Source of the DNA: Aliiglaciecola lipolytica
Lineage (GTDB): Bacteria > Pseudomonadota > Gammaproteobacteria > Enterobacterales > Alteromonadaceae
Direction: 5' to 3'
Assembly (NCBI RefSeq): GCF_018860635.1
Contig: NZ_JAHKPT010000035.1
Coordinates: forward strand, 577,395 to 641,394
DNA length: 64,000 nt
In this document: in pieces, positions 56,540 through 64,000 of the stretch
Layout of the letters: every line of letters begins with the position of its first letter
Position numbering within the stretch: the first letter of the stretch is position 1
Made by a program: the position numbers and the translations under genes
The notes under the pieces: model-generated
Database searches by the model: none
Seen by the model: the letters and a program-made list of their open reading frames with translations, nothing else
What the model was told of the DNA's origin: nothing

Positions 56540-58885
56540 TTAAGCCTTAAAATTGTATGTGTAGGTTAACTGAACATTTCTCGGAAGTTCAGGGAAAACT
56601 AGAGTTGATCCAAAATAGCCGCCCTCAAATACCGGACGCCAATTCTTTTCGTTGGTTAAATTACGCACTTCGAAGCGCAAATTCGATTGCTCAGAAAGAG
56701 CAATATTAGTGTTAATGTTAATGGTTATTTGATCCCGTATAAGTACGCTAGCAAGGTAATCCAGAGGGTAACTTTTAGTGTAAATCGCCGAACCTGAGAC
56801 ATCCCAATTATCCAATATCTGATAGCCTGCACTGGCCGAAATTGTCTGCTGTGGAATACCTTGTACTCGTTGGTTTGAAGCTGCAAAACCGGCAAAGTTA
56901 GGTGCACCTATACCCGTGCCTTGAATGATGTCAGGACGAGAGTTGTCAAATGCATCAGCCACTTGCTGAGAATCTTGTGCACTGGCAGAATTATCATATC
57001 GAGCATCTAAATAGCTATATCCTAGGTTGGCCCATAACGCACGTCCTTGATAAAATACTTGGGCTTCGAAGCCGTCAGCGATAATGCCGGTGTTGCTGCC
57101 GTCGCGATTGCGTAAACTGCGAGTTTGTTCGAAGATTGACGCATCTGCATACCAAGGTGTGTCGGCAGGAGAGTATTTCATACCCAATTCGTACAACGTG
57201 TTTTCGGTTGCAAAGTTCAGTGGACTGATTTTGTTATCTGCACCTAATACTGTGCCGCCGCCCATGCTGTTTGAGGTTGCTTCGTTATAACTGTATGTCG
57301 CATAGGTCACCACAGAATCGGTTAATTTGAAACGCGCAGAAGCTGAACCTGAGTATAACCATTTAGAGAATGTATCTTGAGCTGCAATTTGTCCTTGTGG
57401 CGGCAAAGCATCTCTGGCCTCAACATTGTAATGATCTGCGCGAATACCAAGGGTAGTGCTAAAGCGGTCGTTCCAGTCACTTTCCTGTTCAGCAAACAAC
57501 CCTGTTTGCCAAGTTGTGGAGTCTGTGGTGTCAGATAATGAAAAGTCATTTACGCCATCTCCATCTACATCGTAGTTGGCGCCGGGAGACACAAATACCC
57601 CTGGTCGTAACTCAACTAATCGAGATTTTTGCGCATCTGTCAGCGGAATTCGACGCTGTTCAATCGTGCCCAACAAATCAATCGGCAAGTCAGCTTCTGT
57701 GGTAAATTGACTGTATCCCAAAACATCGTTGTAACGAATATCAATGCCCCAAGTTGTTTGTTGTTCAGCCTGCCAAATTGAATTTATTTCAAGTCGGTTT
57801 TGAGCTGTTTTGGCACCATCGATAATTTCGACAAAACTGTTTTGTGCGATTTCTTCGCGCTCTAAATATTGAAAATAACTACGGTTAGTTAAGCTATGAA
57901 TTGAATTTAACTCTCGCTGGTAAGTACTATGAAAAACATAGGTTTGTGCCGTATTGATATTATCTGGATCGGTTAGTACTGTGCTGCGGGGAATCTCCAC
58001 TTCGCCGGTTGGCGATACAATCGCAAATGCACCGGGAATTAGTGAGCCGTTTGGTTGCACCCCTTGACCGGTAATATAAAGGCCATTGTCGATTAAGTTC
58101 TGAGTAGGCCGGTTAATTCCTGCATTATCAGTGAAATCCACGTCATAATATTCGAAACTGATATCCCAGCTCGATTTGTCATCGGGGAGCAGGCGTAATG
58201 TCACGAATAAATCTTCACTCTGAAATCCGCTATAGTCGAAGTAGCTATCGTTATCGATATACTCGGCACTCACGCGAATCCCACTTTTGCCTTCTTCAAT
58301 GGCTGTATTTATATCTAACTGAGCGCGATAGTGTTGCCAACTGCCTGCATTGGCCTGAAATTTGATATCCGTCCCTGATAAAGAAGCGACTTTGTTGTTT
58401 AGGTTAACAAAACCACCGTTTCGTTGACTTGTCCCTAAAATGACAGAGGGAGCTCCTTTTACTACATCAATTTGTCCCACGCTGTTAAAAGACAGTGGAA
58501 TACCAAAGCCGTTGTTACCTGCTTGACGTCGCATTCCTTGTTGGAATAATTCCCCTAATTGACCACGAATTGTGGGTAGACTCGGTGCGCCAAAGCCACT
58601 TGCTGAGTAGGTGTTTGGCACTAACGTCAGCACGTCTTGCAAATCATCAATAGACAGTTGCTCTAGCATATCAGCAGAAATTGAAGACACTGAGCGAGCG
58701 ATTTCCGTTAAGTTTTTATCTTTCCCAAATGGGCCATCGATGACTGCATTTTTAGGCGATAAAACAAGGGCGGGCTGCACTTCGCCTGTCACTATTACAT
58801 GTTCAATATTATTTTCTTGAGCTGCAACGGGATAGGTCATAATCAAACTAACACCGACTAACAACTGCTGTGATTTGGTTACCAT
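56540..58885 (-). CDS. TonB-dependent receptor, siderophore type
   Basis: A 781-aa outer membrane receptor. The signal peptide spans residues 1-22 (YPVAA-QE). The plug domain (about 45-165) has the TonB box region EHVIVTGEVQ and the PTIRGQLGEL and IDVVKGAPSVILG blocks. The 22-strand beta-barrel fills the rest and ends in the aromatic NVQLTYTYNFKA. Plug sequence resembles ferrisiderophore receptors. It stands alone, 8 bp after the TVP38-FAD gene stop side in the same direction. The ligand could also be a carbohydrate or cofactor. Confidence 0.9.
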   Translation of the reverse strand: MVTKSQQLLVGVSLIMTYPVAAQENNIEHVIVTGEVQPALVLSPKNAVIDGPFGKDKNLTEIARSVSSISADMLEQLSIDDLQDVLTLVPNTYSASGFGAPSLPTIRGQLGELFQQGMRRQAGNNGFGIPLSFNSVGQIDVVKGAPSVILGTSQRNGGFVNLNNKVASLSGTDIKFQANAGSWQHYRAQLDINTAIEEGKSGIRVSAEYIDNDSYFDYSGFQSEDLFVTLRLLPDDKSSWDISFEYYDVDFTDNAGINRPTQNLIDNGLYITGQGVQPNGSLIPGAFAIVSPTGEVEIPRSTVLTDPDNINTAQTYVFHSTYQRELNSIHSLTNRSYFQYLEREEIAQNSFVEIIDGAKTAQNRLEINSIWQAEQQTTWGIDIRYNDVLGYSQFTTEADLPIDLLGTIEQRRIPLTDAQKSRLVELRPGVFVSPGANYDVDGDGVNDFSLSDTTDSTTWQTGLFAEQESDWNDRFSTTLGIRADHYNVEARDALPPQGQIAAQDTFSKWLYSGSASARFKLTDSVVTYATYSYNEATSNSMGGGTVLGADNKISPLNFATENTLYELGMKYSPADTPWYADASIFEQTRSLRNRDGSNTGIIADGFEAQVFYQGRALWANLGYSYLDARYDNSASAQDSQQVADAFDNSRPDIIQGTGIGAPNFAGFAASNQRVQGIPQQTISASAGYQILDNWDVSGSAIYTKSYPLDYLASVLIRDQITININTNIALSEQSNLRFEVRNLTNEKNWRPVFEGGYFGSTLVFPELPRNVQLTYTYNFKA

Positions 58886-59294
58886 TGCTGTTCCTATAAT
58901 TAATCACTCTGAGCCTAGAGACCTAGCGCCGCCGATTTTTATTGCACACTTATTCCAAATAATTGGAAATTTAGTCATATATATGAAAAATAATTATGCC
59001 TTAGGTTGCCCTATAAGAGACTAATTTCCTAATCCCATTGGCAAATACCCATTTATAAATTGGCGTTATACAAAATCCAATTGCCGTTATTGGTCTCTAA
59101 AAATCCACTACTTAGCGTGAAAGCTATATTGAATTTAAAAAACCTGAAAGAAAAATTAGAAATCTCGGTCTGATGTTATTCCTGTTCTCAGGTCGATGGC
59201 AGTAGAGGGGGCTTAAATCTTACCTACGCCAATAACTGCGTCGATAAAAGACGTTTAACAATATCAAAATCAACTGTGCTACTAAGGAATTTAA
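58886..59294. other. Divergent receptor/DoxX region
   Basis: 409 bp with no gene. TTCCAA (58953-58958) and TTGGAA (58963-58968) form a dyad with a 4-bp spacer about 70 bp before the receptor start. This is the best operator candidate for the receptor gene. I saw no good Fur consensus. Confidence 0.4.
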
Positions 59295-59717
59295 ATGAGT
59301 GAAGTACTTCCTAACGAAATTCGGAGCCGCTTACAGTGGTCTCTTTTATCACTAAGACTAGGGGTTTTCCTCGTCATGTTTGTTTGGACATTAGATAAAT
59401 TTGTCAATCCAGGACACAGTATCAAAATTTTTGAGCATTTTTATTCTATACCGGGGATGGGAGAAACTATGGCTTATGTGCTAGGCGCATTACAGCTTAT
59501 TTTAGTGTTCGCTTTTTTAGCCGGTGTGAAAAAACGTTTGACGTACGGACTTATTTTCTTACTCCATGGCGGCTCAACTTTATCTGCAATGGGTCAGTAT
59601 TTTGATGCCTTCAATAACTTATTGTTTTTTGCTGCATGGCCTATGTGGGCAGCGTGTTTCGCCCTTTATTTACTGCGCTCAGAAGATACTAAGTTTACCT
59701 TCGCCAAATTATCATAA
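59295..59717 (+). CDS. DoxX family membrane protein
   Basis: A 140-aa inner membrane protein with four helices (about residues 20-38, 58-76, 84-104 and 108-128). Family features are LSLRLGVFLVMFVWTLDKF and MAYVLGALQLILVFAFLAG. DoxX-like proteins take part in quinone or thiosulfate redox in some organisms, but most are uncharacterised. The start ATG has AAGGAATTTA in front. A terminator follows. Confidence 0.85.
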   Translation: MSEVLPNEIRSRLQWSLLSLRLGVFLVMFVWTLDKFVNPGHSIKIFEHFYSIPGMGETMAYVLGALQLILVFAFLAGVKKRLTYGLIFLLHGGSTLSAMGQYFDAFNNLLFFAAWPMWAACFALYLLRSEDTKFTFAKLS

Positions 59718-59742
59718 TAACGCAATATTTTTTGATTCAAGT

Positions 59743-59770
59743 AAAGTCGCTACTCCAGCGACTTTATTTT
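59743..59770 (+). terminator. Terminator after the DoxX gene
   Basis: AAAGTCGC (59743-59750), loop TACTCCA, GCGACTTT (59758-59765), then ATTTT. It also falls where the convergent hydrolase remnant stops. Confidence 0.8.
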
Positions 59771-59998
59771 AATTTAGTTGTGTCGTTGCCAAAACAGCTA
59801 TGTAATAAAAGTTCGCTTGGATGAGGCCCTTTGCCGGCAGCTTGATAAATTAAACCTGACATTTTTTTGCCGTCAGATTCAAAGATTAATTCTTTACAGC
59901 TCGCTGCATCATTACTAAGTGACTTTGCATAAGTGAGGTGGGACAAAGCTCAATAAAACTAACATGCAGAGCAGAGGTGTTTGTGTAAAGTGTTTCAT
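59764..59998 (-). pseudogene. Frameshifted and truncated alpha/beta hydrolase remnant
   Basis: ATG 59998, with AAGGGAAG upstream, opens a signal peptide MKHFTQTPLLCMLVLLS, but this frame ends after 27 codons. Shifting by one base near 59948 restores a normal signal end (LSHLTYA-KS) and a mature start that matches secreted alpha/beta hydrolases: FESDGKKMSGLIYQAAGKG then PHPSELLLHSCFGND, where intact members have an HGFPGN-like oxyanion motif. The frame then stops 60 residues in, losing the catalytic residues. Both the frameshift and the loss of the 3' part mark it as a decayed gene. An operator-like dyad GATATTG/CAATATC (60013-60033) remains upstream. Confidence 0.75.
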
Positions 59999-60176
59999 GA
60001 ACTTCCCTTGTTGATATTGAAGTGGCCAATATCATATGCTGGATAATAACGAATTATCTTATTCAATATTTACACATATTAGAATGAACCAAAAAACAAT
60101 TGATCGCGGCTATTGTCTTGATTGTGATAAGTTGATGGCGTTGGCTAATGTGAGTTTCAAAGAATCCCATTCACAT

Positions 60177-61988
60177 CTACTTAGAAAGTTGAGGCTCTGG
60201 CTGACTTTGATTACGGCCGTTTTGTTTGGCAAGATAGAGTTGTTTATCAGCTCGACTAATTAACATTTCCAAATTGTCCTCAGCTGCTGGAACCATAGAT
60301 GCGTAGCCCACACTTAAAGTAATATACGGATGGACCTGTAGATCATCGCGCGGAATGTTTTCTGTAATTACTGCTTGGCGAATTTTTTCTGCTATTTCCC
60401 ACGCGCCTTTTTCATCAGTTTGCGGCAATACCAATATAAATTCTTCGCCACCGTAACGGGCAAGTAAGTCGGTAGGACGTTGAATTTGCTTTAGAATACA
60501 AGTTGCCACTCGAATCAGAGCGGCATCACCCTGTTGATGACCATAGTTATCGTTGAACGCTTTAAACTGATCAACATCACATAAAATAATTGCCAAAGGG
60601 GTTTGTTGACGCAACGCCAAGGCCCATTGAAGTGCATAGGTTTCATCGAAAACTCTTCGATTAGCAATGCCGGTCAGGGGATCTCGCTGAGAAAGCGCGA
60701 GTAATCTTGCATTTGCGTTTTCTAGTTCTATGGTGCGTTCAGCCACCCGTTGTTCAAGCTCAGCTATCGATTGGAGTTGAGCTCCTGCCAAACGAGCTAA
60801 GCTTGCCGACAAGCCTCGAACTTCCGGTATAAAACTATGTTGAAAAGGCGCTTTTTGTAACTCACTCAAGGCTCCGTCTAGCGCCATATTACTGATATTT
60901 TCTATTGGTTTGGCAATCAGTTTAGTGAGTGCTGCTCCTAGCGCAACCATGGACAATAAGGTCACTATCATCAGAATAATCGTGTTTGAGGTCTTACCTT
61001 GAATCACTGAAATGGTCACATCAAGAGGTTGTAAAACAGCTAATTGCCATACTTTTCCATAACCTAGTTGAATATCTTTCAGCGTTAAAAGGTAATCGCG
61101 ACCTTGTATCTCGATAAGTTGTTCTGAAGATTGGTAATGCTGATATGTCGCCAACTTTTTTAAAACAGTGCTAGGGTGGTTACTCAGCGTAAAACGTGTA
61201 TTTTTTTGCGGATCGGCTAGCAAATAATGCTGGCTAGAAGAGGCAAGTAGAGTGCCGTCTTGTTCAAACAAGATGGCGATACTGTCGTTATTTAATTTGA
61301 GTTTATTTATATATTCATTTAGGCGCTCTAAGCTAAAGTCAACGGCGGCAACGGCAATTACCTCGCCTTGTTTATTGGTAACTGCTTGCGAGAAACTAAT
61401 CGCGTATTTTTCCCCTTCGAGATACTGATAAACATTGCCCCAACAAGGTATTTTGGTTTGGGTTACCGCACAACGCATAAACGGCCGTAGTCGCGGGTCG
61501 TAGGGACCAATGTCTTTAGTCTGTTTATTTGGCAAGTCTTGATCATTTATTGAAAAGCCTTGCAGGTGGCCATCACTATTCAATATGTTTGTGGCAATTT
61601 CTAAGGAGTTGCTATTTAGAGGTGGTCTGGAGGCCGCGATGTAACGTCCATCATTAAAAGCTAAGGTAACAAAGTTAAGCTGATCAGACTGGCGTAATTG
61701 ACTAAGTAGCCAAGGAGAATTGTGAATTGGTTTATCGCTGGAAAGAACCCCCTTTTTTAATGCTTGTGCATTATTTAATACCAAAGCAGGCATCATTTCT
61801 GTCATATTATTAATATAATTTTCGACATGTTGAGTAATTAATTCATTGAAGGTATGGGCCATTTCCAACGCAACTGCGCGATTATTGTTGTATGACACCG
61901 CAGCGAAAACAACAGTTGCAATGATAAGCAAACATGTAAAGGGCACTATGATTAAAATGCGTAACGGTAATGAGCGCGGTATTTTCAT
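60177..61988 (-). CDS. Cache-containing GGDEF diguanylate cyclase
   Basis: A 603-aa inner membrane protein. Helix 1 is at about residues 8-30 (IIVPFTCLLIIATVVFAAV); a periplasmic dCache sensor (35-330) includes GPYDPRLRPF and GEVIAVAAVDFSLERL. Helix 2 (335-358) is followed by a short HAMP-like and coiled-coil stretch (ELEQRVAERTIELENANARL) and a GGDEF domain (430-590). The active-site motif is RYGGEEF, with an RxxD inhibitory site (RPTD) five residues before it, so product inhibition is expected. No EAL domain. It should raise c-di-GMP in response to an outside ligand. Confidence 0.92.
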   Translation of the reverse strand: MKIPRSLPLRILIIVPFTCLLIIATVVFAAVSYNNNRAVALEMAHTFNELITQHVENYINNMTEMMPALVLNNAQALKKGVLSSDKPIHNSPWLLSQLRQSDQLNFVTLAFNDGRYIAASRPPLNSNSLEIATNILNSDGHLQGFSINDQDLPNKQTKDIGPYDPRLRPFMRCAVTQTKIPCWGNVYQYLEGEKYAISFSQAVTNKQGEVIAVAAVDFSLERLNEYINKLKLNNDSIAILFEQDGTLLASSSQHYLLADPQKNTRFTLSNHPSTVLKKLATYQHYQSSEQLIEIQGRDYLLTLKDIQLGYGKVWQLAVLQPLDVTISVIQGKTSNTIILMIVTLLSMVALGAALTKLIAKPIENISNMALDGALSELQKAPFQHSFIPEVRGLSASLARLAGAQLQSIAELEQRVAERTIELENANARLLALSQRDPLTGIANRRVFDETYALQWALALRQQTPLAIILCDVDQFKAFNDNYGHQQGDAALIRVATCILKQIQRPTDLLARYGGEEFILVLPQTDEKGAWEIAEKIRQAVITENIPRDDLQVHPYITLSVGYASMVPAAEDNLEMLISRADKQLYLAKQNGRNQSQPEPQLSK

Positions 61989-62527
61989 AAAAATTTTTAT
62001 CTTTGTGCAACTAAGGTAAATCTAAAAGGTTGGCTATGATATGAATTCCCTGTATTTACGAATAAGTATGGGGATTCTCGACAGCATTAATTTTGTGCTC
62101 AATAATTATACTATTACTTAAGGGCAAATATGTTATGGGGTATTAAGTGTAAGTATGAATGCGGCGATTTTATCACTACATAAATAAGAATGGACAGCAC
62201 AACAGGCTTTTTATTAAATTAACAACAACGGAAACATGAACACAGTAAAAAAGCGTTTGCGGCTGATAAGAACTCCATACACGTTAACTTTCAACGTTAG
62301 GTACTTGTTTTTAATTCAGATAGAATAGCGAAATTCCAGACAAAGAATATTATACATTAGTTGAATAGCGTTGCTTTGCAACAGTACATTCGCTATTAAA
62401 TAAATCGTTTGTTATCGACAATACATATATTTGAGGATCGATAATACGTATGACGGGTTTTGAGTTGATTGATGATGTTGTTGGGTTTCAATCACTAAAT
62501 TAATCAATAAATTTAGTTTAAGCCTGC
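61989..62527. other. 539-bp intergenic region with repeats
   Basis: No gene supported. AATAGCG (62365-62371) and CGCTATT (62391-62397) enclose a smaller stem GTTGC-TTT-GCAAC (62370-62382). A 15-bp direct repeat with two differences follows: ATCGACAATACATAT (62414-62428) and ATCGATAATACGTAT (62437-62451), 23 bp apart. Confidence 0.45.
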
Positions 62528-64000
62528 TCAAGTTTTTTTGCTGCTAACAGCATTTCTTATTAAGGGGAGCAGCAATAATATAAGCAAGCCTATATTTATC
62601 GCACCACTTCCAGAGCTTGTATCTGTTTCGACATCATCGGCATCCTGAGTTACCACTAATTCTAGCTTAGAGGCCGTTTGGTTGATGGAAATTTGTAAGC
62701 CTTGTTCGCTTAAATCAGCAACGACTAGGTTATCAAACTCACCTGAAATCTGTTCTGCCAACAGCAATTCGAAGGTGTCGCCACTATTTAAACTGAGGTT
62801 ATCCGACAAGCTTACTTGCAGTGTTCCTGCCAACGTGGCAATTGCACCAACATCTATTGATGTATAACTTACTCCTCGTTCGGCACCTTCAATTTCTATG
62901 TGAAGTGAACTATTTTCAGTTAAATTCATGTTGCCTTGAATGGTCAATAGGCTTGGCTCATCAGTTAACTGTATATCGCCATTAAAAGTGACGGTGCCAT
63001 CACCTTGAATCGTTTCTTTACCTATAAACCTCGAGAGAAAATGTAAATTACTTGCCCCATTAACGGTAATCATGCCTTCGTTGGTCGTCTCAGCGGATAT
63101 CGTCAACGATTGATTTGCTAATACCTCTATTAGACCTTCATTTAACACCACTGAATCTAAGCTACCTTGTCCAAAAATGCTTGAACCAATATGCACTGTC
63201 AAACCTTCAGTCACGCTCAAAATACTATCTTGCAGAGTAAGATGAACACTGCCGGCACTGCCACCTAAAGTAAGTGATTTGATTGTTGTGTCGGCAATGG
63301 GACCTAGTATGTCGATATTCTGTTCAGGATTGATAATCACATCGGTAAATTGGTCAGGTAAGCCTCCAAAATGCCAACGTGACACATCATCCCAGTCTCC
63401 TTCTTCAACATCGGTTCGCCAACCAAAATCCGGTGTCCAAGCAAGAATCCCTTGATGACCATCCTCATATCTTACTTTGTATGCCACTGTACCTGTATCG
63501 CTTAAACCATTCGCTGGACCAACAGGATTATTATTAAAAAAAATCTCACTGATAACTTTACCGTTATGTTCTCGTCCTTCACGTTCTATGGTTTCATAAT
63601 GAATACCATCAGTGATAATCAAAATATCTTCGGTGCGTAAATAAGTACCTTCATCATCGAACACTTCTTCTAAAGCCAAATCGGCCTGAAATACCACTAA
63701 GCCATTATTGTTTATTGCCGGATCTTTAAAGTTTCGCAAAGTGCCGTCTTCATAGCTCATGTGTTTTCTCGCTATTTCGATCACCTCTGTTTCTGATGCT
63801 CTAAACACTCCGTCAATTTGCGAAGTTTCTGTTAATAAATCGACGATTAGCGCAAATTGCCCTAAATCGTTCAAAGCGGCACGTGGTTTAGCTGAAAAGC
63901 GGCTGAGTAAGTCGCCGTATGTGGCAGTGCCATCGGGGGTTGTTTGCCCTTTTAGTAAAATCATTTTGGTTGATAAGGTGTCAGCTAAGAACAATCCTGA
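62528..64000 (-). CDS. NxxGxxAF repeat surface protein with C-terminal anchor, partial
   Basis: Only the C-terminal 490 residues are in the window; the frame is open at the right edge, so the N-terminus is missing. Repeats of N-x-x-G-x-x-[AV]-[FL] are seen (ALNDLGQFALIV, INNNGLVVFQADL), the hallmark of the choice-of-anchor NxxGxxAF group. The later part is rich in beta strands with filamentous-type repeats (SLTLGGSAGSVHLTLQ, SVVLNEGLIEVLANQSLTIS). The end is SSGSGAINIG, a hydrophobic helix LLILLLLPLI and a basic tail RNAVSSKKT, resembling a GlyGly-CTERM type sorting signal. Predicted to be exported and surface or outer membrane linked. Function unknown. Confidence 0.75.
   Translation of the reverse strand, partial: SGLFLADTLSTKMILLKGQTTPDGTATYGDLLSRFSAKPRAALNDLGQFALIVDLLTETSQIDGVFRASETEVIEIARKHMSYEDGTLRNFKDPAINNNGLVVFQADLALEEVFDDEGTYLRTEDILIITDGIHYETIEREGREHNGKVISEIFFNNNPVGPANGLSDTGTVAYKVRYEDGHQGILAWTPDFGWRTDVEEGDWDDVSRWHFGGLPDQFTDVIINPEQNIDILGPIADTTIKSLTLGGSAGSVHLTLQDSILSVTEGLTVHIGSSIFGQGSLDSVVLNEGLIEVLANQSLTISAETTNEGMITVNGASNLHFLSRFIGKETIQGDGTVTFNGDIQLTDEPSLLTIQGNMNLTENSSLHIEIEGAERGVSYTSIDVGAIATLAGTLQVSLSDNLSLNSGDTFELLLAEQISGEFDNLVVADLSEQGLQISINQTASKLELVVTQDADDVETDTSSGSGAINIGLLILLLLPLIRNAVSSKKT

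Noticed and set aside
60036-60263. 75-codon plus-strand frame near the cyclase 3' end
   Set aside because: Overlaps the end of the cyclase gene, has no ribosome binding site and no recognisable family.
62414-62451. Start of a CRISPR array
   Set aside because: Only two imperfect 15-bp repeats with an 8-bp gap and no cas genes.

Overview
The window is about 64 kb of low-GC DNA with the coding style of a marine gammaproteobacterium of the order Alteromonadales (Alteromonadaceae, Paraglaciecola/Glaciecola-like). This is inferred from neighbourhoods shared with Shewanella, Vibrio and Alteromonas (rnd-ycgL-mltB-ycgM-ycgN, dsbB-nhaB-fadR, sodB-grxD-bfd), from several alga-directed carbohydrate genes (GH9 glucanase, PL7 alginate lyase), and from close protein similarity to enterobacterial orthologues. 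I saw no rRNA, tRNA, CRISPR array, insertion sequence or prophage. The window looks like ordinary chromosome. It ends inside a gene at the right edge.

Left part (1-10.9 kb): a short unknown protein, the Slp lipoprotein, an alpha/beta hydrolase, FadD, an operon of RNase D and four conserved genes, then DsbB and NhaB facing away from FadR. A good FadR-type operator lies in the nhaB/fadR gap and a weaker one before fadD.

Lipid region (11-25.3 kb): two phasins (the second with a histone-like Lys/Ala/Pro tail), a patatin lipase, a DUF445 membrane protein, an orphan ParA, a TetR plus wax ester synthase/DGAT pair, an unknown protein, a GMC oxidoreductase, and a TetR facing a dienoyl-CoA isomerase plus FadH pair. 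Together they suggest storage and recycling of neutral lipid or polyester, with a dedicated branch for unsaturated acyl chains. The TetR and dci-fadH genes are separated by a 35-bp near-perfect palindrome, a strong operator candidate.

Middle (25.3-33.5 kb): a duplicated REP-like repeat with a G10 tract, iron/oxidative stress genes (sodB, grxD, bfd with a Fur-like box, a 2-Cys peroxiredoxin), a Yip1 membrane protein, MetR with a perfect TGAA-N5-TTCA site, LrgA/LrgB, and a GH9 lipoprotein.

Signalling and export (33.5-48.3 kb): two GGDEF-EAL proteins, a complete RND tripartite exporter with DUF3240, a divergent membrane-anchored LuxR-type regulator sharing an 18-bp perfect palindrome, a PL7 alginate lyase, and a spermidine-synthase-like protein.

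Right part (48.3-64 kb): a sterol desaturase family protein, a gene train read on the minus strand (TVP38-FAD oxidoreductase fusion, DUF547, YnjB-YnjC-YnjD type ABC transporter, CDP-alcohol phosphatidyltransferase), a TonB-dependent receptor, a DoxX protein, a frameshifted hydrolase remnant, a Cache-GGDEF cyclase, and a truncated NxxGxxAF surface protein with a C-terminal anchor. Many start codons were moved to internal positions on the basis of ribosome binding sites or terminators. These are explained in the entries.
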